A DNA stretch of 64,000 nt from JAFNAG01 sp963739235 (GTDB lineage: Bacteria > Acidobacteriota > UBA6911). Each line of letters starts with the position of its first letter. Within the stretch, counting starts at the first letter, position 1. The translations under genes were made by a program, and so were the position numbers. The DNA lies in contig CAVTZY010000050.1 in assembly GCA_963739235.1 (NCBI GenBank), positions 99,022-163,021 of the forward strand. Direction: 5' to 3'. Shown here piece by piece: positions 56,855 to 64,000 of this stretch. The notes under the pieces were generated by a model that searched no databases, was not told where the DNA came from, and saw only the letters and a list, made by a program, of their open reading frames with translations.

Positions 56855-57345
56855 GTCGTCTTCTTTAATAGTGCCAAGATGCGCGGCGGGATCAGCCAGA
56901 GGAGTTCGCCTTGGAGTGACGCCGGTTCGGGCAGTTTCACACAGACGAGTCCCCCTTTCTTGCACACGATCCGGCCGCCTCCGATCAGCGCAATGATGGT
57001 TGCGCTCAAGCCCGGTTCATGTCCGACCCGCATGAGGGATTCGGAGCCGGCGTGATCCTGCAGGATTTCGGCCAGCGCATCCCTGTCGAAACCGGCGCCC
57101 AGGCGGCCGTCAAACAGGAGCTTGTTTTGGGCATCAAGAGCTTCAGCTACAATCGAAGCAGTCTGGCGTGCGCGCGTGAGCGGGCTCGAGAGGATGGCAT
57201 CCAGTTCCAGTCCGAGCCCGGCGATCATAGCTGCGCTTCGTTTCATCCGTTCCATGCCGTCCTCGGTCAACGGGCGCTCTGCGTCACTCCCTTTCCATTC
57301 AAGGCGATCCGCCGCCAGCCCATGCCGGAGAAAAAAGAGCTTCAT
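56848..57345 (-). CDS. sixA: SixA-like phosphohistidine phosphatase
   Basis: 165 residues from ATG 57345 with AGGAAAGG upstream. LFFLRHGLAADRLEWKGSDA has the RHG catalytic His, SSPLTRARQTASIVAE the second Arg, and MRVGHEPGLSATIIALIGGG the second His. SixA removes phosphate from histidine of signalling proteins. Related genes are commonly placed beside CHAD and ppk genes, as here: ppk1 lies 107 bp upstream and CHAD overlaps by 7 bp. Confidence 0.85.
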   Translation of the reverse strand: MKLFFLRHGLAADRLEWKGSDAERPLTEDGMERMKRSAAMIAGLGLELDAILSSPLTRARQTASIVAEALDAQNKLLFDGRLGAGFDRDALAEILQDHAGSESLMRVGHEPGLSATIIALIGGGRIVCKKGGLVCVKLPEPASLQGELLWLIPPRILALLKKTTW

Positions 57346-57452
57346 GATTCCTTTCCTCAGCGCGCAAAGGCTGTAACCACGAAATGCACGAAACCAAAAT
57401 GGTCCACGTTCGCTGCCCGAAAGAAATTTCGTTTCACAGTTCCTTTCTGCGA

Positions 57453-59594
57453 TTATGGCGGCGGGCGCCGGCCGATGAGCCACGACTGGCTGTCCACTGG
57501 CGCCCCGCCTTCTTCGGGCTGCACGCGCAGGTATGTGCCGTCGGCCTGCATCAGGCGCGCCTTGACATTATCCGCGAGGTAGATGGCAAGCACCTGTTCG
57601 CGCAATTGGCGAATCAGCCTGCGATTCTCGACTGGAAAGAGGACCTCGACGCGGCGGTCAAGATTGCGGGGCATCAGGTCGGCGCTGCCCAGATAGATCT
57701 GTTCGTTGCCGCCGTTCCTGAAATAGTAGATGCGGCTGTGTTCGAGGAAGCGGCCGACAATGCTGAGCACGTGGATGTTCTCGCTCATGCCCGGCACCCC
57801 CGGACGCAGGCAGCACATGCCGCGCACGATCAGGTCGACACGCACGCCGGCTTGCGAGGCCTGATAGAGGAGGCGGATCATCGGCTTGTCGACCAGCGAG
57901 TTGATTTTGAAAATCAGATGGCCTCGCTCTCCCTGCTGCTGCCGCTCGATCTCGCGCCGGATGAGAGACTCGACGCCGGACCGTAAATTGATGGGTGCAA
58001 CCAAAAACTTGCGATAATCCTTCTTCGCCGAATAGCCGGTCAGGTAATTAAAGAGATCGGTAGCATCCGCTCCCAGGTCTTCGTCGCACGTAAACAACCC
58101 GAGATCCGTATAAGTCTGCGCGGTCATGGGATTGTAATTGCCGGTGGCCAGATGCACATAACGGCGGAGGCGATCGCCCTCCTTGCGCACGACCAGGGCG
58201 GTCTTGGAGTGCGTCTTTAATCCCAACAGCCCATAGATTACATGCACCCCCTCGCTTTCCAGAGCCTTGGCCCACTCGATGTTGCTCTCCTCGTCGAATC
58301 GGGCCTTGAGTTCCACGAGCACGGCGACCTGCTTGCCCCGGCGCGCCGCATCCAGCAGCGCCTGCACGATCGGCGAATCGCGCCCCACGCGGTACAACGA
58401 TTGTTTGATGGCCAGCACGTCCGGATCGCGCGCCGCGGCTTGCAGAAACTCGATGACGGGAGAGAACGAATCATAGGGATGATGCAGCAGAATGTCCTGG
58501 CGGCGAATCGCTGCGAATATGCCCTCTTCCGTTGGACCCAATTCCGGAGGCACGACCGGAATAAAGGGCGGATCTTTGAGATCATGCCGGTCGATCGCCC
58601 ACAACTGGATCAGGTCGCTGGCTCCCAGCGGAGGGCTCAGGGTGTAAATATCCTCCGGTTCCAGGCTCAGGTTTTCGGCCAGTAGCTTCTTGATGTCGTC
58701 CGGCATCCCGGGATCGACAGTCAGGCGCACCACCGAACCGAAGCGCCGCTCGCGCACACCGCGCTCCACCCTTTCCAGCAGGTCTTCGGCCTCCAGATCC
58801 TGAATCAGCATGTCCGCGTCGCGCGTAACCCGGAACGGATGGGCTTCGAGCACATGCATCCCCGGGAAAAGCCTGGGCAGGTGTTCGATGATGACCTGTT
58901 CCAGCCAGACCAGATATCTTTCGTGCAATTCCTGTCCGACCGGGATTGCGGCGCCCGCGGCGGCAGGGATTTTCATCAGCCGGGGCAGTGTGTTTGGGAC
59001 TTTCACGCGTGCGAACCGGCGCACTCCGCTCTCATCCCGGAGGATAACCGCCAGGTTCAGACTCATATTGGATATGTGCGGGAACGGCCGTCCGGGATCA
59101 TACGCCAGAGGCGTCAGGACGGGGAAAACCGTTTCGTCGAAGTACTGCTTAGCGTGCGCCTTCTGGAGTTCATCCAGTGCCGCGAAATCCAGCAGGTGAA
59201 CACCGGCCGCTCCCAGCGGAGGCAGCAAACTCTGCAGACAATCGCGGACATCATGCGCCAGTTGCCGTGCGGCTTGTCCTACGGCGGCCAACTGCTGCGC
59301 AGGTGTAAGCCCGTCGATAGACAGCTCGAACACGCCCGCCTCGATTTGTTGTTTGAGGCCGGCCACGCGCACCATGAAAAACTCCGCCAGATTCGAGCCT
59401 ACGATGGCCAGAAATTTAGCGCGCTCAAGGAGCGGGTTGCGGTCGTCCTGGGCCTCCTCCAGAACGCGGCGGAAAAAGGACAGCAGCGACAACTCCCGGT
59501 TGAGAAAAAACCTGGCATCTTCGGGAATTGCAGGTGCAACGGGTGCAGACACTGTCTGGGTGCGGCGCACTCCTCGTTTTGCCGTTTTCGGCAC
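57453..59594 (-). CDS. ppk1: Polyphosphate kinase 1
   Basis: 713 residues. The GTG at 59594 follows AAGGAGG. The N-terminal domain is FFLNRELSLLSFFRRVLEEA and AIVGSNLAEFFMVRVAGLKQ. The catalytic His is in GLKTHSKTALVVR, and the second conserved His in SRIYYFRNGG/FLEHSRIYYF; the final domain has YLGSADLMPRNLDRRVEVLF. It makes polyphosphate from ATP reversibly at the membrane or in the cytoplasm. It is intact, in contrast to its ppx neighbour, so polyphosphate synthesis should work. It heads an operon with sixA and the CHAD gene. Confidence 0.95.
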   Translation of the reverse strand: MPKTAKRGVRRTQTVSAPVAPAIPEDARFFLNRELSLLSFFRRVLEEAQDDRNPLLERAKFLAIVGSNLAEFFMVRVAGLKQQIEAGVFELSIDGLTPAQQLAAVGQAARQLAHDVRDCLQSLLPPLGAAGVHLLDFAALDELQKAHAKQYFDETVFPVLTPLAYDPGRPFPHISNMSLNLAVILRDESGVRRFARVKVPNTLPRLMKIPAAAGAAIPVGQELHERYLVWLEQVIIEHLPRLFPGMHVLEAHPFRVTRDADMLIQDLEAEDLLERVERGVRERRFGSVVRLTVDPGMPDDIKKLLAENLSLEPEDIYTLSPPLGASDLIQLWAIDRHDLKDPPFIPVVPPELGPTEEGIFAAIRRQDILLHHPYDSFSPVIEFLQAAARDPDVLAIKQSLYRVGRDSPIVQALLDAARRGKQVAVLVELKARFDEESNIEWAKALESEGVHVIYGLLGLKTHSKTALVVRKEGDRLRRYVHLATGNYNPMTAQTYTDLGLFTCDEDLGADATDLFNYLTGYSAKKDYRKFLVAPINLRSGVESLIRREIERQQQGERGHLIFKINSLVDKPMIRLLYQASQAGVRVDLIVRGMCCLRPGVPGMSENIHVLSIVGRFLEHSRIYYFRNGGNEQIYLGSADLMPRNLDRRVEVLFPVENRRLIRQLREQVLAIYLADNVKARLMQADGTYLRVQPEEGGAPVDSQSWLIGRRPPP

Positions 59595-59738
59595 GTCTCC
59601 TCCTTGTGTCCGCGGCCGGATCCCGAATTCCTGACGCTATCTTACCCGATTCCAGCTGGTTCGGCTATGAATCGCCGGATGGCAGACCGGATGCAATGCA
59701 CACCAGGCCGGCGCAGGAACCCAGACTGCGCGCCAGGG

Positions 59739-61324
59739 TCAATCCCTGTGTTTGCGCGCACGGGAATCCCGTTGGGAGCCGGACTTGACAGCAACAAATG
59801 AAGTCTGCACGCCGAACAGCTTTTCAAAATAGCGGGCATGCCGCTTGGCCATGTAGAGATCCAGATCGACATCCGCATGCCTGGCGCTTGTGACCAGGGT
59901 AAAGCGCACGCTCTTCTTCTTCGATCGGCATTGAATCTCATCGACGTTGGAAAAGTGGCTCTGGTCCAGGCCGTCCGCAACGCGGAGGATGGACGACAGA
60001 TGCTTTACGACTTTGCGTGCAGTCGCCGGGAGGGCGGCAAATTCCGGATGCGAGAGTTTCGGCGCGGCGCGGCGGTGATACCGCACCAGCAAAGCCAAGA
60101 TCTCCCTTTCCTCCGGGGTGAACCCGTGCAGGTCGCAGCTTTTTACGAGGTAATACCCGTGCTTGTGATGCTTGGAATGGCCTATGTGATAGCCGATGTC
60201 GTGGAGAATGCACCCGTACTGGAGCAGTTTTGCCTCGCCTTCTCCCAGGCCGTGTAGTTGTCTGGTTTACTTGAAAATCCGGTCTGACAGGAAGGCGACT
60301 TTGTGAGAGTGTTCCGCCGGGTAGCCGCACCGGATAGCCAGATCTACCACCGCCTGCTGGCGGAAGTCCTGGGTGGTCTTCTGGACGAACGAGGGTGGTG
60401 CGCCCATGGCGAGAAAGTCATAGACGAGACCCTCTCACAGCACGACGGGACAGATGGTGATCTCCTGCAAACCGGCGCCCTCGAGGATTTCATTCAAGCA
60501 GAGCAGGGCCGTCGGAAAGTATGTGGACCTCAGCGGATCCAGGTCGAACTTCTCTGCGCACTCCATGGAGGACAGGCAGAGCATATCCGCAAGGATCTCT
60601 CGAATCTCCTTGCCGATGACCATCGCGGCCCGAGGGGCGGAGCCGTTGCCGTTGCCGCGGCGCTGTTGAGCGATACGAAGCAACGTAGTTGCCGAACCGC
60701 TGGTCGCGACAATCCGTTTCACGTTCTGCTTGAGGATGTTCGCCAGGGGCACGGCCAGCGATTCTTTGAGGCAGTTTTTGATCGTCCTTTCCTCGCGTTT
60801 CAGCATCGGATCGTGCGCGACGCAGCGCCCGTGCAGGCGCAGGAACCCGAGCTTCTGGCTCGTCGCATAGAAAATTCGGCCGGCATCTGCAGCGATCAAT
60901 TCCACACTGCCGCCGCCGATATCCGCGCTCAAAGCCCGATCCCGCGTGAGATCGACATGCCGGCTCACGGCCAGACGAATCAGGCGCGCTTCTTCCCGGC
61001 CGGAAATCACGCGGACAGGTATGACGCTCTGAGATCCTGCACGATGCAGAAATTCTTCACCGTTCTCGGCTTCCCGAATGGCGCTGGTCGCTACGGCAAG
61101 GGTGCGCTCTACACGCCTGGCCAGGGCCATCCGGCGGAATTCGTCGAGGCACTGCAGGCCGCGCGCCACGGCTTGCGGATCCAGCCGGCCGCTTACGAGC
61201 GCGGTCTTGCCAACTGAATCATCATCTTCTCCCTCAGTACCGTCTCAAACGACGTGGGCCCGAGGATTTCGAAAACCAGCAAATGAAACGAATTGGAACC
61301 CAGATCTATTGCCGCAACTCGCAT
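59739..61324 (-). pseudogene. ppx: Exopolyphosphatase (Ppx/GppA), one frameshift and two in-frame stops
   Basis: From ATG 61324 the first frame reads MRVAAIDLGSNSFHLLVFEI and slips at MIQL, where one G is missing in TTGGC near 61212. The next frame reads GKTALVSGRLDPQAVARGLQ, VATSAIREAENGEEFL, SADIGGGSVELIAADAG (ASKHA ATPase fold). It meets TGA at 60435 (CPVVL, stop, EGLVYDFLAMGAPP), then TAA near 60268 (DRIFK, stop, TRQLHGLGEGEA), and continues through the HD domain (YGCILHDIGYHIGHSKHHKH) to 59739. CGA to TGA and CAA to TAA would explain both stops. The intact enzyme (about 528 residues) would degrade polyphosphate. It lies upstream of ppk1. Confidence 0.85.
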
Positions 61325-61576
61325 AGAAAGCCCTGTGCTAAGCCCAAATTCCTGATTCCCATCTTATATATCAGAATCCCAGCATCATGAGGATTAGTCA
61401 GGCATCAGCCTCTCAGTTTGGCTGCAACACAACCCTGAGGGAAGCATTTCCGGAATCTCGTCCGTACCACTATGCGATCCTGGTTGGTGATGCCGGGTTT
61501 GGCAAGGAGGTGACCGATGTGCTGACAACGGAAGGCATGAAACCCGTGCGCATAAGCCTTGCAAGCTCTTGAAGGA

Positions 61577-62638
61577 TTATTTCACCATTTCTTCGACACG
61601 CTCCCGGACCGCTTCTTTCACCGCTTCCTTGACCGTCTCTTTCACTTCTTGCGGATTTAGACCCGCGCTCCCGGTCTCTGACTCCGCCTCTTTGAGCGCT
61701 TCTTTCACGATGGGATTCAGCGGCGACAGCTCCTTGACCAGCGCTTTCAGCGCCTTCTTCAGGGCTTTGGGTTGGGCTTCGGACTGCTGTTTCTCTCCGA
61801 CCGGTCTCATCGCCCAATCCGTTTCGAAAGTTTTGATTAAGCCGTTCACCACTTTCGGTTCACGGACAATAACGCCGACTTCGCGGCGCGAATCCAGTTC
61901 GGCCTGGCGCAGGCTCTGGCTGCCGACAAAGGCGCAATGGCGGTCGCGGATGATCGTGCGCGTGTGCAAGCGCAGCTTGACGAGATTCCGGACTTCCAGA
62001 CCAGGGCTTCCTTTGCCAACGCGGCCGATGACTTTGATCTCCACCCCCGCCTTCGTCCGCTCGCTGAGGGCCCGCAGCATTTCCGTGTCGGCGATCTTAG
62101 GGTCGTAGATGAGAAGCTCCTTCTTGGCCTTGCGGATAAACGCGGCGAGCAGTTTGCGGGCGTTGGCGGGGCTGACAACAAAAGTATCCAGCGTGGGTAT
62201 ATAGGAATTTCGCGTGGTGTCCGCCTCGAATAACTTCACAGCTTCCTGGACCAGCCTGGCGTTCCTGGTGACGATGCCGAAGCCGCGACTATGGTCGATA
62301 TCAAGGTGAGTGAAGTTGAAGGACAGGACGTAGAGCAGGCGGCGGTCGATGATCATCAGCTTGTCGTGATAGCGCACCAGATCGTCGGCAGTTCGCGAAA
62401 CGGCGACGCCCACTGCGAGCAGACGCATCTCGAGCTTGCGCAAGTTTATCTCGCCGCCCCGGTTGGTGTAGGCAATCAAAGCGCTCACCGAAACGCCGCG
62501 GCCGACCGCAGCTTTCAGCCCCGCCTCAATCTCGGCGCGGTCGAAACGGAAGATTACGATTTCGATGCTTTTCTTGGCGCTTCTGATTCCCGAAAGCAGC
62601 GCCGCGATGCCGTCGTCAGGTTGGATTAACAGTTTCAT
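61577..62638 (-). CDS. Phospholipase D-superfamily protein with Lys/Glu-rich tail
   Basis: 353 residues. The first HKD motif is VRYHDKLMIIDRRLLYVLSF, followed by NFT. The second is RLHTRTIIRDRHCAFVGSQS, with Arg in place of Lys, so one half-site is weakened. The C-terminal 60 residues are repeated charged helix (KEALKEAESETG; EVKETVKEAVKEAVRERVEE). The family includes cardiolipin synthases and nucleases; no membrane helix is seen at the N-terminus, so a soluble phosphodiesterase is more likely. It is transcribed towards ppx, in the same direction. Confidence 0.75.
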   Translation of the reverse strand: MKLLIQPDDGIAALLSGIRSAKKSIEIVIFRFDRAEIEAGLKAAVGRGVSVSALIAYTNRGGEINLRKLEMRLLAVGVAVSRTADDLVRYHDKLMIIDRRLLYVLSFNFTHLDIDHSRGFGIVTRNARLVQEAVKLFEADTTRNSYIPTLDTFVVSPANARKLLAAFIRKAKKELLIYDPKIADTEMLRALSERTKAGVEIKVIGRVGKGSPGLEVRNLVKLRLHTRTIIRDRHCAFVGSQSLRQAELDSRREVGVIVREPKVVNGLIKTFETDWAMRPVGEKQQSEAQPKALKKALKALVKELSPLNPIVKEALKEAESETGSAGLNPQEVKETVKEAVKEAVRERVEEMVK

Positions 62639-63218
62639 GGGCGCTTCACCATGTGGTCAGGCCGAGTTTTGGGGATCGGAAGGCATTGCACCTCTCTTAG
62701 AGGCTCAATACACACTGGTGGGACCCTAGCCGCGAGGCACAGCCAAACCAACCGGCACTGCACGCCTTCCCTGCGACTGAGGTTAAGATCTTTGAAGATG
62801 CAAGTCAAGGAAGAGAATATGGAACATATGGAACGGGTCGGGGAATGGGGCGAAAGCATTGGGGAGGATCTCATCGTCAACGATGTGCACCGGCATCGCC
62901 TCTTCCTCGTCCTTTGAGTTTGCCTCGCAAGCCCCATGCGCACGGCCCGCTATAATTCTCGGACAGTCCGTAACCTCGACTCGTCCCCATAAAATATTTC
63001 CCCTCATTAACTAGCGTGAGCAATTTTGATCAAATGTATGAGCAATACCGGACTGACACGGGAACTGCCGCTGCGTTATAAGAAAGAGTGGCTCGCGCTC
63101 CAGCCACGATAATGGCGTAGCGCTTAGCCCTATTGCGCCGCAAGATTCACCAGATTGCCGCTCGCGACGGCTGTGCGGCAAACCAAGGAATCGGACCGCC
63201 CTTTTTTGAGGAGGGACC
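62639..63218. other. Intergenic stretch, no gene recognised
   Basis: About 580 bp. Short frames on both strands lack recognisable domains. A sequence near 63033 (GAGCAATACCGGACTGACAC) resembles one near 55194 (GGGCAATACTGAACTGACAC), so a small dispersed repeat may be present. No tRNA was found. Confidence 0.35.
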
Positions 63219-64000
63219 ATGCGAAATCACAAGAGGATCTTCTCTATCATTTTTGCTCTCTTTCTGGCGCTGCCCGTCTTCGCTCAGCAGGCTGGGAAGA
63301 CCGTCGCGCTGTGGCGCGACCGGGGCGACGTTTCGGCTCTGGACCTCCTCGGCGGGCCGGGAGGGGAAAATCGCCAGCCGGGGACCAACTTTAAATTCAT
63401 CAAGGAAACCCAAGGCGGGACTTCGCCCAAATTTGAGGTCGAAGATGAAAACGGCGCCAAGTGGAAGGTAAAACTCGGCCGCGAGGCGAAGTCGGAAACC
63501 GCTGCAACGCGCCTGGTGTGGGCTGGGGGTTACCAGGCCGATGAGGACTACTACCGGGTGCAAATCCAGGTACAAGGAATGAAACCGCTCTCCCGCGGTC
63601 AGGGGTACGTGTCAAACGGCGGCATTGTCCGCGAGGCGCGTTTGGAGCGCCAAGACGGCGGGAAGAAACTGAAGAACTGGAGCTGGTACGATAATCCCTT
63701 TGTCGGCACGCGGGAGTTCAACGGCCTCAGAGTGATGATGGCGGTCATCAACAACTGGGACCTGAAAGAAATCAATAACGGCGTATATGACGCGGGCGGC
63801 GCCGAGGGCCGGTACGTGATCTCCGATTTGGGTGCCAGTCTCGGCCGCACCGGCAACGGCTTCGCCCTCAGTAAGGGCGTGATGAAGGACTACGCGGAAA
63901 CCGAGTTTATCAAGAAGGTCACCCCCGAATACGTGGACTTCGTCATGCACAGCCGACCCTTCTTCCTTACCATTTTCGATTTGTCCAACTACCGCTTCCG
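63219..64000 (+). CDS. Secreted protein of unknown function, 3' end outside the window
   Basis: ATG 63219 with GAGGAGGGACC upstream opens a frame that is still open after 260 codons at the window edge. The signal peptide MRNHKRIFSIIFALFLALPV, FAQQ is followed by a mature protein with beta-rich sections (KFEVEDENGAKWKVKLGREA; KLKNWSWYDNPFVGTREFNG, LRVMMAVINNWDLKEINNGV). From memory, similar proteins occur in Acidobacteria-type genomes; function is not known to me. The AQQAGKT start resembles the mature start of the protein at 32686. Confidence 0.75.
   Translation, partial: MRNHKRIFSIIFALFLALPVFAQQAGKTVALWRDRGDVSALDLLGGPGGENRQPGTNFKFIKETQGGTSPKFEVEDENGAKWKVKLGREAKSETAATRLVWAGGYQADEDYYRVQIQVQGMKPLSRGQGYVSNGGIVREARLERQDGGKKLKNWSWYDNPFVGTREFNGLRVMMAVINNWDLKEINNGVYDAGGAEGRYVISDLGASLGRTGNGFALSKGVMKDYAETEFIKKVTPEYVDFVMHSRPFFLTIFDLSNYRF

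Noticed and set aside
62805..62917. Short plus-strand frame with MEHMERVGEWGESIGEDLI
   Set aside because: No ribosome site, no family, and surrounding sequence is non-coding; too little support.

Overview
The window looks like a stretch of chromosome from a Gram-negative, fairly GC-rich free-living bacterium. It has a CIRCE-controlled groES-groEL pair, a tripartite TolC/HlyD/ABC efflux set, polyphosphate and glycogen genes, and two small secreted proteins of unknown function. I favour Acidobacteriota or a similar soil or sediment lineage, from protein style only; no rRNA or tRNA was seen to confirm it.

Layout. 1-2.5 kb: the N-terminus of a winged-helix regulator preceded by five helically phased copies of an 8-bp motif, then a secreted protein. 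2.5-4.3 kb: scrap from older defence genes (HsdM N-terminus, MNT/HEPN pair, PIN/RHH pair) and a 91-bp hairpin element. 4.4-7.9 kb: a minus-strand overlapping operon of a nucleoside deoxyribosyltransferase-methyltransferase fusion, a thymidylate-kinase-like enzyme, an Fe-S HhH-GPD DNA glycosylase and an unknown protein. This is my best candidate for an undescribed system. 8.1-31.8 kb: a plus-strand defence island with a WYL regulator, a YprA/Hrq1-like helicase, an SNF2 helicase, a Rad50-like ATPase, an OLD-like ATPase-TOPRIM protein, an adenine methylase (Mod), a DUF1016 nuclease carrying six in-frame palindromes, a zeta-like kinase, a type III Res subunit, PLD/DUF4268 remnants, and a YhaO/YhaN (Mre11/Rad50-like) pair. 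Many neighbours overlap by ATGA, so the Mod-to-Res part is probably one translationally coupled transcript. 31.9-33.8 kb: a DUF1016 remnant cut by a second 91-bp element, a secreted protein and GC-rich repeats. 33.8-39.7 kb: efflux operon, TetR regulator and LysE exporter. 40.1-45.7 kb: a 256-bp inverted-repeat element, groEL, groES, a desaturase, a STAS protein, a Crp/Fnr regulator, a 273-bp inverted-repeat element and an excisionase-like remnant. 45.9-51.6 kb: a CheB-CheR-PAS protein and a PAS/GAF histidine kinase with a C-terminal receiver. 51.7-52.5 kb: three unrelated gene fragments. 52.5-62.6 kb: storage genes (glgP, CHAD/PPX-like, sixA, ppk1, ppx) and a PLD-family protein. 63.2 kb to the end: a secreted protein running off the window.

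Gene integrity is a theme. Single-base frameshifts interrupt the WYL regulator, SNF2 helicase, Mod, the TolC-like gene, groEL, glgP, the CHAD protein and ppx; glgP and ppx also carry in-frame stops that look like C-to-T changes. Since groEL is normally essential, at least part of this is more easily explained by consensus errors than by decay, whereas the truncated fragments at 2.5-4, 26-27, 32 and 51.7-52.5 kb look like real genomic debris.
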